Notes: generated by a model not told the origin, from the sequence alone. A DNA stretch of 64,000 nt from Symsagittifera roscoffensis (GCF_963678635.1 NC_087063.1:78637617-78701616), one strand, 5' to 3'. Shown: positions 1-11,220, counted from the first letter of the stretch. Made by a program: numbers and translations.

Positions 1-225
1 GCACAAAATACCGCAGACGATGGCGTTGCGCGTAGCTACTACAATTACAAGACTTTTGAAGAGCATCATTAAGCTCTTCCTTCGCAAATAAAAGTTAAAC
101 TTTAGAATAATCAATTTTTTTTGACTTGTTATTCTTAAAATTTCCTTTTGCAATTAATTTTCTACGCATTTGCAAAGTTCTCTCATCAAAAAAAGGAAAA
201 AATCCTTGTCGTTTTTTTATGAATG

Positions 226-266
226 TGGTCGAAATTTTCTGTGCTAGTTGCAGAGCAACCGACTTT
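226..266 (+). repeat. Stem-loop end motif, degenerate copy
   Basis: Reads GGTCGAAATTTTCTGTGCTA followed by GTTGCAGAGCAACCG. It aligns with better copies at 6421-6455, 30287-30330, 47151-47190, 56149-56183 (minus) and 62539-62585, in which TCGGAACATTC is followed by a TGTGC/GCACA stem. Confidence 0.5.
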
Positions 267-957
267 CCTTGTTTGATTGTACTCGTGTTTGGGAAGCTGA
301 AATTAGCTGTGTGTCAAATAGTTTGAGCAAATCCAGTGAAGAGTGAGCGAACCCCAAAATTTTTGATTGACTGCAATAAGCTTTTTTTTGTTGTAACCTC
401 GTTGACTCGGTTTATAAGTCAAGATGTCAAGCTGCTGCAGTTTCTCGTGGTCATCTCTAATGTTTGTAGTTGCAGAGTCCTTAGCCTCTGTGTGAAAATA
501 TTATGTTTGTTTAAGCTAATTAATAGATTTTTTTCCAGGTTAACAAATTGTCTAACGGAATAACTTTGTCGTTTTGTTAACTATTTCGACAACTGTTATT
601 TTGTCAACTCTCCCAGATATTTTGAGCTTGTTTGCATTTCAAATTTCCTTTTTATTAGTTATTACAGTTGAAAGAGCAATTGTCTTGTAATCGTGAACTA
701 TACTTGTTTTCCCTTAATTTTTTTAAATCGAATATTACTTACTTCTCGTAATTGCTTTATCAGTGAATCTTAACAACTTCCAGCTTTGTTCACACACGGT
801 CACCTTTGCACCCTTGTCGGCGTTGTTTCATCTGCGTGTTAGGCATATTTACCTAGAATGAACTTTCTATCAAGATTTATGACCATTTATATTTTGGTGG
901 GCTTAGTTTTTTCAACGTTTTTTTAAAATTCTTTTATTGTGGTGTATTGCAAGTGGT

Positions 958-974
958 GCGAAGCTGGGCTTCGC
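958..974 (+). repeat. SINE-tail hairpin
   Basis: Perfect 7-bp stem GCGAAGC / GCTTCGC with loop TGG, followed by CTCTGT. The same stem with loop TCC occurs at 5237-5253, 10645-10661, 35519-35535 and 40643-40659, and diverged versions occur at many other places. Only the loop differs here. Confidence 0.7.
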
Positions 975-1084
975 CTCTGTTGTAATTTGGAGCTTAAGTC
1001 CACTTTTGCAGCAATAACTTAATATCCGGTTTACTTTTGATGCATAGCGTTATTTGTTTTGATTTATTGGTGTTGAGTGTTTGA

Positions 1085-1165
1085 ATATTATGAAGACATT
1101 GTGGCGCTGATTCTAGGACATGTGACTCTCAATCTCCACATCGGGTTTCGATTCCGGCTTAAAGA
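1085..1165 (+). repeat. tRNA-like SINE head
   Basis: A degenerate tRNA-like stretch with a B-box-like GGGTTTCGATTCCGG at about 1143-1157 and an anticodon-arm-like GTGACTCTCAATCTCC before it. It is too degenerate for a functional tRNA (no paired acceptor stem), so I read it as the head of a tRNA-derived short interspersed element. Confidence 0.5.
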
Positions 1166-1415
1166 AGATTTTTTTTTTGTTTTTACCTTTCCTTTCCGTT
1201 TCAATTTTTGATCCTTTTAGAGCTTCTGTTTGCCATTACAGCTTTACCCCTCTACATCGGTTACCGTGGTCGAAACTTTATTTAATTTTTGCACAACACC
1301 TGGCTTATTGTGGTTCCGAGCTCTCAAAAATCCATAGCCTGAGGCGAGTTTTTTTTTGATGAGAACTCAGGTACTTTAAAGCAAGCTCGGAAGTGATTGA
1401 GTGTGGTGTTGTCTT

Positions 1416-1531
1416 AAAGGTTTTTCAATTTTGTTTAGATTGCATAAAGTTATTTTGAAATGTCTAGTTTTTCAAAGGTTTTTCAATTTTGTTTAGATTG
1501 CATAAAGTTATTTTGAAATGTCTAGTTTTTC
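1416..1531 (+). repeat. Perfect tandem duplication, 58 bp x 2
   Basis: Two adjacent, essentially identical 58-bp units, each beginning near AAAGGTTTTTCAATTTTG and ending TGTCTAGTTTTTC. No coding content. A recent local duplication. Confidence 0.85.
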
Positions 1532-1794
1532 AGAAGAGATGTCTGAATCATTTGATACGCTCTAGGATTTCGTCAAACACTGCCTGTTTGATCTCGTCTG
1601 CATCTGAGTTTTGTTTTCATAATGGTTTTAAATATACCTACTCATATTTGGTATTTTAAGTTTTTACACTTGCGAAAGCAAGTGTCTTGTAATCGGGAGT
1701 TGACTTTTTTCTCGTAAACAACCTTCTTACACATTTGTGAGAAATTGATGTTGCTTAATTATCGAACCTTAGCAATTTCCAAGCCCATTACTAC

Positions 1795-1862
1795 TTAGCC
1801 TGGAGGTAATGCAGTTGCTTTTGCACCTTATGGTTCTGGTGTTCGAGTCCCGGCGCGAGCTT
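1795..1862 (+). repeat. tRNA-like SINE head
   Basis: GCCTGGAGGTAATGCAG resembles an A-box region and GTTCGAGTCCCGGCGCG is a good B-box, 40-50 bp apart as in a tRNA. The acceptor and anticodon arms do not fold well. This is the promoter-like head of the composite repeat that follows. Confidence 0.6.
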
Positions 1863-2139
1863 ATTTTTTCTCAGTGTATGAAATTGAATTCTGACTGTTG
1901 TTTGTCGACTTATGATTAGCGACACCACAGTTTTCATTGTAGTTTCAAGTGGCGTTGATTAACTCCTGTAGTTTGTAATTTTAACAACTATGATTGGTTT
2001 ATTTTTATAACTGGTTTATTTGAATAGCCAAGGTGGGAGTTAGAAAAATTTGAAAAATCAAACAATTTTACCGCTCAAAATTTTTTAATGACAATTTTCT
2101 TTCCAATTTTTTTTCCTATGACAAGCTGTTGTGCGGTAA

Positions 2140-3115
2140 AAATTGAATTGTCGATTTTTCGCTTGTCTACTGAATTGTTTTTGGCTGAGTTGTCATATTA
2201 CGAAATTTGCCTGTGCTGTAGTCAACTTTCATTGTTGTTGCAAGTGCATGTGTTGTTCCATGTAGTTTCAGGGGAAATTGATTTTTTTTTTAATTTTGTA
2301 GAAACATTTTTGGCCCAACTAGTGTTTGTTCAAAAAATGTCGCTTTAGTTGTCTTATTGTGCTTTTTTCTTTTTCTAAAAGCAACTTTTATTGAAATTAA
2401 AAGTGCAAGTATTGTTAAACGCGGTTTCAGTAGGCGCGTGAAGTTTTTTTTATGAAATCAATTATGGCTCAACTTGCCTCTGCTCAAAGGTTTGTCGAAT
2501 TTAGTTGTTTATCATATCGGTTGAAGTAATAAAATTGAAAGTTCAAACAATTTTTATCGCTCTAAATTTCTTGACAGTTTTTTCCAAATTGTTCCGGTAA
2601 AAATTGAGATGTGGGTTTTTCGTTTGTCTGCTGAAGTTTTTCGGCTTAGTAGTCGTATCACGAAATTTGCCTGTGCTTTAAGCAAGTTTCATTGAAGTTA
2701 CAAGTGCAAGCATTGTTTACTGCCGTTTCAGTGGGGACTTGAAAAAAAATTGTGAAAATCATTATCGGCCCAATTTGTGTCTGCTCAAAGATTGTCGGGT
2801 TAGTTGTTGATCACGGATTTTCCTTGTTCTGCAAGCAAATTTTATTGAAGTTGCAAGTATTATTTAATGACATTTCAGTGGGATCTTGAAAAGTTTTTTA
2901 GGAAATCAATTTCTGGCTCAAAGTATGTCCGCTCAAAGATGGTCGACTTAGTTTGTCTCATCACAATTTTTTCTTACTCTGTAAGCAAGTTAGTGTTATT
3001 TTTACACGTGCAAGTGTTGTTTAAGGTAATTTCAGAGGAATTGAAAGTTTTAAAAAACTTTTTTCTCGACTCAACTTGTATCTGAGTAAAGGTTGTCGGC
3101 TTTATAAGCAAATGT
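2140..3115 (+). repeat. Degenerate tandem repeat, about 150 bp x 6-7
   Basis: Units share 'gtctgctcaaagattgtcgg', 'gtTGCAAGTG' and 'tttcagtgggacttgaaa'. The GCTCAA-type segment recurs near 2308, 2467, 2620, 2770, 2913 and 3066, giving spacings of 143-159 bp. Single units of the same sequence occur at 10330-10510, 12620-12800, 31310-31420 and 36435-36540, so the array is an expanded internal module of an interspersed repeat. Confidence 0.7.
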
Positions 3116-5236
3116 ATTGCAACCGGTACTAGACTTTTTCCCGTAAATAACTTTGATCACAGAATGGCCAATTCAGGAATGGTAAATTTGAAGACATGCT
3201 CAATTTCTTTAAAATCAAATAAAGTACCTCGTCCAGTTATTAGGTGGAGTACGTTTAGGGCAGTAATTGATTTTTCTATTTAATTGAAAAATTGTAGGTT
3301 TTTTTGATTTCGTGTATTGTGGCCTTGTTTCCGTCGGTTCATTTTCCGTTTTGACTGTTCTGTAATTTGTCATTTTACCACGTGTGATTTTGAATAACTG
3401 TTTTTTAAAAGTTTGTTTTCGACTAAATGGTTTTGGCTGGTTCCATCGGCTTAGTCATCTTATGTTTTGTAATTTCGACCGAAAAAAATTAATCTTCGAG
3501 TAAATCAGGTCTCATGGAAATATATGGGATTTGGTTTTTTGTTGTTTCTTTTTTGAGACGCTTCGATATTTTTTTCACATTTCAACAAACATTTTCATTC
3601 AGTAGAAAATTACTCTACCGAGATTCAAAAAAGCATGTCAATAAAAAGAGCGCTTACCTCCAATCCTCTTCTCTCTATACTTTGCCCTGCATAATCCTCT
3701 TGTCTCAGTTTTTTTACTCTACTGTTTACAGCCTTCGAAAAAATATGGGGGAATGTTTGACCAATATTTTTGGGAATTTTATTTCGTTTTCTCAATAACT
3801 ACTTTCCCAATTCTGGGATATTGGGTTCAATGGATAAAACGCGTTACGGGGAGCTCACTTGCACAGCGGCTTCATCCAAATTTTTTCTACTAAAGGTCGG
3901 AAAAGTCAATAATTGGTTTTTGTGCCGTCTTTTGACACTATTTGAATTTTAATCGAAACAACCGATTGTGTGAATGTCATTCTTTTAAGCTGCTACGCCC
4001 ATGATTTTTCACAAAAAGGTATGATTTGCGGTAAATTTTTTGATTTTTGACCATTAATTGGAAACTTATCGACTTTTCTCGAAAACTACCCTGCCATTTT
4101 TTAGGTAACGTTTTCAGGTTCAATCGAGAAACCCGATTTTGGTAATATTCAATGTATAAGCGGCCACGGCCTTCTCATTGTAGAAGAAATTGATATTTTT
4201 TGTAGTTTTTGACCTTAAGACCGTTTTTTAGAAACTTTTTTTTATTTTCATAGAAACTATCTAATCAAGTGTGAATTGAAGGGTTCAATCGAAAAAACCG
4301 GTTGCGAGAAATTTTTCTATAGAAGCGGCGACTCCTTATTTTTGTGAGGAAACTTTTCTGTGTTTGGGAAAATAGCAATTTCTTGAAAATTTTCTCGTTT
4401 CTCACTTATTAGAAGCAACTAAGGTTTCGGGCGAAGTCCAATTTTTGAAATTACCCATTTCATCCAGCATAAGTGAAACACACTTCAAAAATATCAAACA
4501 GCTAACTCCAAATCTTACTGGGACCCTAGTTTTCTTTGACTGTTTATACTAACGTTTTGGTTTCTTTAGTTTCTTTCAACATTTCTTTTTTCGACTTCTT
4601 ATGTTTTTTTATGTTTGTGTTGTTTCGCAAGTGGTGAGAAGCTCAGCTTCGCCTCTGATTAACATTCAAATGTCTGGAATCTTTGCATTAAATGTACTTC
4701 TACTGGGATTTACGAAAATTTAAATTTTAGTAGACCTTGTTTTAAAGAGTAATGAACGTAGTGAAGACTCTTATATAGGTCTTGATGATTTTTGTTTTGT
4801 TTTTTTTTTCAGGAAAAAGTCTTAAAATGCTTTAATAACTGCAGATGTGCATCCATACATATTAATGCATTTATGAAGGCACTTAGGTATATATGCACAT
4901 TTTGAGTTCAATTGAAATTTATCTGATGAAACGTGAATAGCACTCCAAATACGAACGTGGAATTGGCGCGAAAAAAACGTGAACGATTTCTAGTTTCGAA
5001 AGTGGAATTGAATTATTAGATTTCCAGCGGAATAAAATGTTTACCTATTAATCATAAATTGTTCTAGAAATTCAAAGAGCTTAAAGGGCCTCTAATTTTT
5101 TCTTTGAAAGCAGAAAGCTGAGATTTTTTCAACAAAGTCAATGTTTTATTTTTCTGCGTTCATTACTTTTTTCCAACTTTAAGTTTTTTCAACTTAAATG
5201 TCGAGTTTTTATTGTTTGTTTTGTATCGCGAGTAAT

Positions 5237-5253
5237 GCGAAGCTCCGCTTCGC
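5237..5253 (+). repeat. SINE-tail hairpin
   Basis: Perfect hairpin GCGAAGC-TCC-GCTTCGC. Upstream TCGC (5227-5230 region) can pair instead with the first GCGA, giving an alternative overlapping stem; this context is conserved at 35519 and 40643. Confidence 0.7.
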
Positions 5254-5613
5254 CTCCGTGTTCGTTATAATTAATTTCGGCTTAGCGGATTGTATTGCTT
5301 CGTTTGATGAGCGAAAAAATTTCCGATGCGTGTGCTTTGCTTATAAGTTTTTTTTCCGACCAGCATCTAAAGGTGTGCCAAGAAACTGTATGGTGTTGGC
5401 CGTTTTATCTGTTTCTCCTGATTTGAATGAAACATCGTAGATCGTCTAGTGAAATCTAGTGTCGTATCATATGAGAGCCCTTTTGGTTATCTTCGGGATT
5501 CGGATTTGGCCTTGCTTCGGATTAGGTCGTTTCGTTTTTAACTTAATTAGACGCAATTTGAGTAGAGGCTGGCCTGGCCTCCCACTTATTACGTTACAAT
5601 TTAAGCGTTGTTT

Positions 5614-6290
5614 TACTATTATTGTTCCGACTTTCGATACGAAAGTAACGGAATATTTGTGCTCGGGGTGGGTTTTTTTTTCTTCAGACAAATTTCGACT
5701 TTTTAACTAGCCATTTTTGACGGAATTTTTTTTATATCATTCGAAAGGTATTGTTGTCCTGAGCTCAAATTTGAAAAGATATTTCACCTGTGATCATTTT
5801 TCGTAAAGTTATGGGGGTTTAAAGATTGCCATTTTGGCCAATTTGGGACAATTAACGCGCGATATTCGAAAGGTATTGTTGTCCTGAGCTCAAATTTGAA
5901 AAGATATTTCACCTGGGATCATTTTTCGTAAAGTTATGGGGGTTTAAAGATTGCCATTTTGGCCAATTTGGGACAATTAACGCGCGATATATTTCGCGCT
6001 ATTAACGCGTAAGCGGAGAGTTAATCCGTCTTAGAAATCGTTCCAAATTGGTTTAACGAAGTTTATTTGCCATAATTGATTAGTGACAAGTAGCGAAAGC
6101 TATCCTTTTATACTTTATATGGCGTGTGGGGGGATGATTTAAAAAAAATTAAAAATTTTTGAAAAAAAAATTTTCATTTTGTTTTAATACTTTTAATTTT
6201 TTAATGATATTACTGCTCCATAAACCTTAATGGGCAGTCGGAACATTCAGGGCTTCGCCCTGATACGAGCAGTCTTGTTACCATGTATTT
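5614..6290 (+). mobile_element. Hairpin-ended non-autonomous element (reference copy)
   Basis: Left end: TTGTTCCGAC followed by a stem ACTTTCG/CGAAAGT and then GGAATATTTGTGCTCGGGG. Right end: ACTGCTC ... GTCGGAACATTC, stem AGGGC-TTC-GCCCT, GAGCAGT, CTTGTTA. The outer arms ACTGCTC and GAGCAGT enclose the inner hairpin, giving a two-tier stem-loop. Related copies lie at 59068-59545, 59745-60268 (opposite strand) and 62587-63100, with a fragment at 8009-8350. There is no coding capacity, so it must be mobilised in trans if at all. A MITE or Helitron-like derivation is possible; exact termini and target-site duplications are not established. Confidence 0.65.
5741..5990 (+). repeat. Tandem duplication, 125 bp x 2, inside the hairpin-ended element
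   Basis: 5741-5865 and 5866-5990 are almost identical (one difference, CCTGTGATC versus CCTGGGATC). Other copies of the element carry this segment once. It is followed by the palindrome GCGCGA-TATATT-TCGCGC at about 5982-6000. Confidence 0.85.
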
Positions 6291-7428
6291 TCAACTAATT
6301 TTGAGAGTTTTTATTGAAACAAAATACCGGAAAATTGCGACAAAAATGGAGAACATAAATAGAAAAAACGATTCGATGTTCAAAATAATCTTCATTTTTA
6401 ATTTTTCATGAATCATTGTGTCGGAACATTTTGTGCTATTTGCACAGCCAGCACCCTACTCTCCTAGTTTAGTGTTGCTTTTGAACTGTTTAGCGGCGTT
6501 TTAATTGGGCTTTCTGAGTCCAAAACATAATTATCGTAGAGAAATGAATTTTAATGGTCAATAGCAGGAGGCATTTGACCTACTTTTTGAGCATTGTTTT
6601 GTCGATAGGTGTTCAAAGAAGTAGCATTGAATTCCTTCAGCTGAATGGTCTATAGTTAGAACAGATTCCTTTGGCATTTGGTCTATAGTTAGAACAGATT
6701 TGATAGTATAAATTGTTTAGATTTGTTTAAATTGCCTGTTGTACACGGGCAATTCATACCGTCGGGATTATAATCAGGACGATTTCTAACAGCCTGCCCA
6801 GAATTTATGGCTCAAGCTAGCCAATTTTACTTTGAGAAGCCGACCGACATCTAATTCTAATATAATCAGAGATTTTTATAGTTTTGTTCCTATTTAAAGT
6901 GTGAATCGGCTTGTTCGAAAACTAGTTCAAACAAAAGTTGAAAACTATCAGTGGTTATGAATAAAAATGCAGGTAGTAATAAGTAAAACTACTACTATAA
7001 GTGTGCAGTAGTACTGAACTATTTTTGCTTCACCCGTGTACCAAGTTTCTTTCTAATATAAAACCTAGCAGGTGGCACGGCTTAAGGAGAACTCGACGTG
7101 AAAACACGTTCTTGTTTCTATTTTCACCCAATAAATCTCTCAGCTGTCGAAAAGGAAATAGTTTAGATAAGTTATTTATAAAGAAAGTTACGGCTAGTCT
7201 TTGGTCTGGTGTACTTCAAGTTAATTTTTGTTTAATATCTGTAGTCTAGTCGTGCGTTTCGTAGTTTACAGCTAGTTAATTTGAAGTTAAGTGTTTTAAA
7301 TACACCAGGACATTGACTTTCAATACTAGATCCTTATGCTACAAACTTGCAATTTTATTTATCTTGGTGAAAAATGAGTTAATAATTTGAATTAAGCTTG
7401 CGTGATTCATTTCGCTGCGGTATTGAAA
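6291..7428. other. Intergenic DNA upstream of the two-exon gene
   Basis: Contains a copy of the TCGGAACATT + TGTGC/GCACA stem-loop motif at 6421-6455. Otherwise I see nothing coding. The 5' untranslated region and promoter of the gene starting at 7429 should lie in the distal part, but no TATA box or initiator stands out. Confidence 0.5.
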
Positions 7429-10400
7429 ATGACATTGGCAAATCGTTTTTCAAGTGAAAATTCGTCGTCAGAAGCATCTAAAATTACACCATCATTATCC
7501 GGCAATTTTAAATCTGGATTGACTAACCAATCAGCAATATCCGGATCATCCAAAGATGAAACGGAAGGAAGTACCTGGATGTTTTGGGATTGTGTGAAGG
7601 ACATTTTTACTGCAGACAAACCTGTTCCAGTTTACTTTGGAGTACCGATTGATTTGTTACGCCTTGTTCTGTTATTGGTAAGAAATCATTCAATTACCTC
7701 TGTTAGTACAAGGGTCGCTAATATATGCACGGTGGTACGGAATTTTTTTGTGTACATATGTATTAGGTTAGAGGGGTGATTTGATTTCCTGCTAATCAGA
7801 GTGACTCTCAAGGTTTTTACGACATCCATTTTGTGTGAAATAATAACTGAATGAAATATTTCGTCAACTATGTAAACAGTCATATATCGAACATGTTTTG
7901 ATTTAAAATAGTCGGTATTCTGTTCGCATTGGAAGCTAAATAAAACTATAAGGAAAACCTCAGTTTCATCTTGAGCGGAAAAACATAATTTTTTAAACTT
8001 AAACAGTTTCGTGCTCGGGTGATTTTCTTTTTCCAGACAAATTTCGACTTTTTCACTTGCAAATTTTGGCAGATTTTAAAAATCTTTAACTACCCGCTCC
8101 CCTGTGGTGCATAGAAACGAATTGCCAACCCTAAATAGAACTAATAAAACGGTAGAGCATTTGTGACGATTGCACGTAGGAACGAATGCACACCTTCTGC
8201 AAAAGGAGATAAAATGATAAATAGATTCATTTTTTTAATATCCGGTCTGAACATATTGAAAAGTTGTGATAATTTTCTTTAAGTTGCGTGGGTTTGAAAA
8301 TTGCTAATTTTGCCCATTATGGATAATTAAGGCGCGATATATTGCATTCTTATAACGCGGAAGCTGTAAATAAAGCGGGCTCAAAAACCAATCAAAATTT
8401 AATCGATGCACGTTTGTTGATCCAGGATTTTTATACCTTTAAAAGGTTAACAAGATTTTTTTATGATTTGACTGGCTTTTTTCTCAAGTTCAAAAAACAG
8501 CATAGTGCATGAAAATATTATGAAGTTTTGATGAATAGGGTGCAGACACTTATTGAGGTCTGGCAAGAAAAATCCTAGTTCATAACTGTTTCGGACTAGT
8601 GCACTTTATTTCAGGCATTAAATTTGGTACTAGCTTACTTGTTTGGTCACGTGAGAAAGTTAGCTTAGATGATTGGGCTCGCCTATTTCCTAGAAACAAA
8701 AGAAAGCGCGGGATTCGAATTACGATTACTATACCAGCTGTGTTATCAACAGAGAAATTAAGATGTTTACTGTGACAATTAACTCAAATAGTGTGCATCT
8801 GTTTTTATTAGGGACCACAGCATTTTTGAAGGACCAAACAAGTAAACCAATACTTTAAATTTTGTTTATTTTCCTTTATTTTTCAGTTTAATTCACATTC
8901 ATTTGCTAAAAGGAAAGTCAACAGCGCTCTCCACTTAAGAAAAGGAAATGGCGCGGAAAAACGTGAACACTTCCTTTTTCGAAATTGGAATTTAATAGGT
9001 TTTACCAATGGACTAATTTTTCTTTTTTTTTCATCGAGAATTCTAACATTGGGTCATATTCAGCAAAGGAGTGTTAATCATAAAAGGCTCTTAAAATTCA
9101 AAGAATTTTAAAGCATATTTTTAAAGTTCAAAATTCGAAAGTTGAAGAATACTATTCAAAAAAGTTTTACCATGTTCATGACCATTGACCATTTTCAACT
9201 GTGTTGGCTATGTTAAGTATTTGTTGTTTACCTTGTTTTCATATGATTTTGATTTAGAGTTATCCCTGATCTCTGATTGTGGCAGATTTTTTACAATGTT
9301 CTGATTTGCATCTAAAGGTTATATTGGCTTATTTGCGTCATTTTGCGTCGTTTTATGGGCTAAAAAGACGTCTAGCATGAGTGTATTTGGATGGTGTCTT
9401 TATTCGTTTTGTGTCATTTTCCTGCGGGTAACTTGCTATGCCATTGTTGTGATGTATCGCAATTGTCGCAAAGATTTGCTTCGCTTGTTTTAATTAATCA
9501 AATTTTTAGTAGTCATCCTTAGTTCAATGAAGTGTTTACTTGTTATACCGGGCGACAAGTTCTGAGAAAATTGATCAAGGTTTCCGTTTTTTTATATAAA
9601 CTGTTAACTTATCTGATTGTTCACATTTTGTTCATTTAGTTTGTGGTATCTTACATGATTATACAGATCTAGTGTGTTGTCATATAGCCGCCGGTTTAGT
9701 CGTGGCTCCGGTTTCGAAAGATTATTCAAGTATTGAGAGAAAACCAGTTTGCATAACTCTGATTACGGCGTTGATCGGAGGAGAAAACATCAGCGAAGTC
9801 AATTAGTTTGAATATTTGATAGTTTTATTGAATGTCAATGAAAGTAGCCAAGAACTTTGTATAAGTCGTATTGATGTTGTGTTTTCAGTCTCGCAATATG
9901 TTGATGCTCAAATGTGATTATACGCGATTTGATTTTCGATTTGTTGTTACGTTCCATTCAAACTCATTTTTCTAAAGGACGACAAATTATGAAAGCATAA
10001 ATAGCGCGCAAAAACGTGTATGAGTTTCGTTTATGGATTTTAAACTTCAGAATTTGCGGTGGAATAATAATGCTGTTCATTGATCCAGTTTTCTCAAATT
10101 TGGTTTGTTATGACAATTGCGAAAGCAAGTGTTTTTTAATCGGGAACTACACATTAATTTCCCGTACGCATGCCTTTCTTACTTGCTGTATTAAGGAAGC
10201 TTAAGATCCCTCAGGTTTCCCAGTTGGGCTAAAGGTAAAACCGTCGCCTTTTCACCCTAAGGTCAGGGGCTCGAGTCCCTTCCGGACCTTAGTTTTTTGA
10301 GTATGTAGGCAATTGAAAATTTTCCGGTGAAAACTGAGCCGTCGGACTTTTGTTTGACTGCTCAAGTTTTGTCGGCTTATTGGCAACATCACGGATTTTG

Positions 10401-11220
10401 ATTGTGCCTTTGTCTAATTCGATTGTAGCTTTGTTCAATATTGTTTCAGGGGGACTTGAAATTTTGTAAATTAATTTCTTTTGGCTCCTCTTGTCTGTTC
10501 AAAGATTGTCGGATTTGTTTCCTCTTAAGTTTCGTTCTATAGCTAATTTAAGACTCTTCAGAGAAATTTTGGAAAACCTAGTCATTTTTTCATCATTTTC
10601 TCTACTTTTGATGTTTTCTATGTTTGTGTTGTATAGCAAGTGTCGCGAAGCTCCGCTTCGCCTCTGTGTCAAAAACTGTCTATCATAAAAGATTCAATTA
10701 GCTTTGAGGTGGCTGAAACGTTTTTAAGTGTCTGTTGGCTATATATTCAATTCCCTGTGCAAAAAAATTGACAAAAAATAACATCGGAAAGTTTTTAAGT
10801 TTCACTAGAGATTTTAAACAAGGATTACTGTGTTTCTAACATTGTATTTGGCTCTTCGGGTTTGATTCAAAAGTGTATAAAGGAAATAAGTTTTTCATTA
10901 TGGCTTTACGCCATGGAAAATACAAAATGAAATTAAACTTAAACCCGATAAAACAACTTGATTCAAGCAGTTTTTTGTTGAAGACAGCTAACATCACTTT
11001 TTAGGTGCTGTTTATCTTCCTCTTTCAAATGGCCTGTCGATGGTCCATTGCCCGACTGAGGAAATGGCGAAAGGTGGTACGAACTCAGAACAGAAGACGA
11101 CAACTCATGATTGACGCCAGCAGAAGCAGATCACTGGCTGACCAAGGCCAATGCAGACAGAGTGACGCATCTGCATCGGAGCCGGAGTTAAATCACGAAA
11201 TAATTTTGCAGCCTGGTTGA
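7429..11220 (+). CDS. Predicted 154-residue single-pass membrane protein (two exons)
   Basis: Exon 1 is 7429-7677 (83 codons, ends before donor GTAAGA); exon 2 is 11005-11220 (after TTTTTTAG, stop TGA). Both junctions are phase 0. The first ATG in the open stretch is at 7429; the frame upstream is open but has no ATG. Residues 1-48 are Ser/Thr/Asn-rich and probably disordered. Residues 50-75 (WMFWDCVKDIF...) look like a folded or amphipathic segment. Residues 76-94 form one hydrophobic helix that spans the splice junction exactly. A strongly basic stretch follows (95-118, many Arg/Lys), then an acidic/Ser-rich tail. By the positive-inside rule the C-terminus should be cytoplasmic. There is no signal peptide. 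I do not recognise the family, and no function is assigned. That the two exons join is inferred from phase, splice consensus and the continuous membrane helix. A possible AATAAA is at 11738-11743. Confidence 0.7.
7678..11004 (+). other. Intron 1 of the membrane-protein gene, repeat-filled
   Basis: GT-AG intron of 3.3 kb. It contains a fragment of the hairpin-ended element (8009-8350: 'gtgctcgggtg', 'caaatttcgactttttcac', 'aaggcgcgatat'), two stretches of the composite-repeat tail (about 8880-9180 and 9970-10130, with 'aaaaacgtg', 'cattcatttgctaaaagg'), a tRNA-like head (10208-10290) and a tail hairpin (10645-10661). No additional exon is apparent. Confidence 0.55.
10208..10690 (+). repeat. 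SINE-like element, tRNA head to hairpin tail
   Basis: tRNA-like head with A-box-like TTGGGCTAAAGG and B-box-like GGGGCTCGAGTCCC (about 10210-10280). It is followed by one 150-bp module (10330-10510) and ends with hairpin GCGAAGC-TCC-GCTTCGC (10645-10661) plus CTCTGTGT. This is the shortest clear head-to-tail example of the family and helps define the larger composite copies. Confidence 0.6.

Larger units (their letters stand above)
1..1084. other. AT-rich intergenic DNA, no gene seen
   Basis: No reading frame here has coding character; the short frames are T-rich and encode Phe/Leu/Cys-rich strings typical of this AT-rich background. Two repeat marks are visible: a degenerate copy of the TCGGAACATTC-type stem-loop motif at about 226-266, and a perfect hairpin at 958-974 (GCGAAGC, loop TGG, GCTTCGC), which is the tail motif of the SINE-like repeats of this window. 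Confidence 0.6.
1795..5260 (+). repeat. Long tRNA-headed composite repeat (copy 1)
   Basis: Starts with a tRNA-like head (1795-1862, B-box-like GGTGTTCGAGTCCC). It continues through about 150-bp tandem units (2140-3115), a 'tatgggatt..gagacgctt' segment (about 3520-3560), and degenerate units carrying 'gaaaactaccctgcc' and 'gggttcaatcgaaa' (about 3780-4320). A tail follows with a hairpin at 4638-4650, a segment 'gacTCTTATATAGG' (about 4760), and another hairpin at 5237-5253. The same order of blocks recurs at 12488-15160 and, in part, at 21690-22860, which is why I treat it as one interspersed family. Boundaries are approximate, and it may be several nested elements. Confidence 0.55.

Noticed and set aside
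5459-5710. 83-residue frame and its opposite-strand partner
   Set aside because: Crosses the boundary of the hairpin-ended element, has no splice or homology support, and both strands are open by chance.
7001-7249. 82-residue frame upstream of the membrane-protein gene
   Set aside because: Starts without an ATG and has no recognisable composition; it may lie in the 5' region of the next gene.
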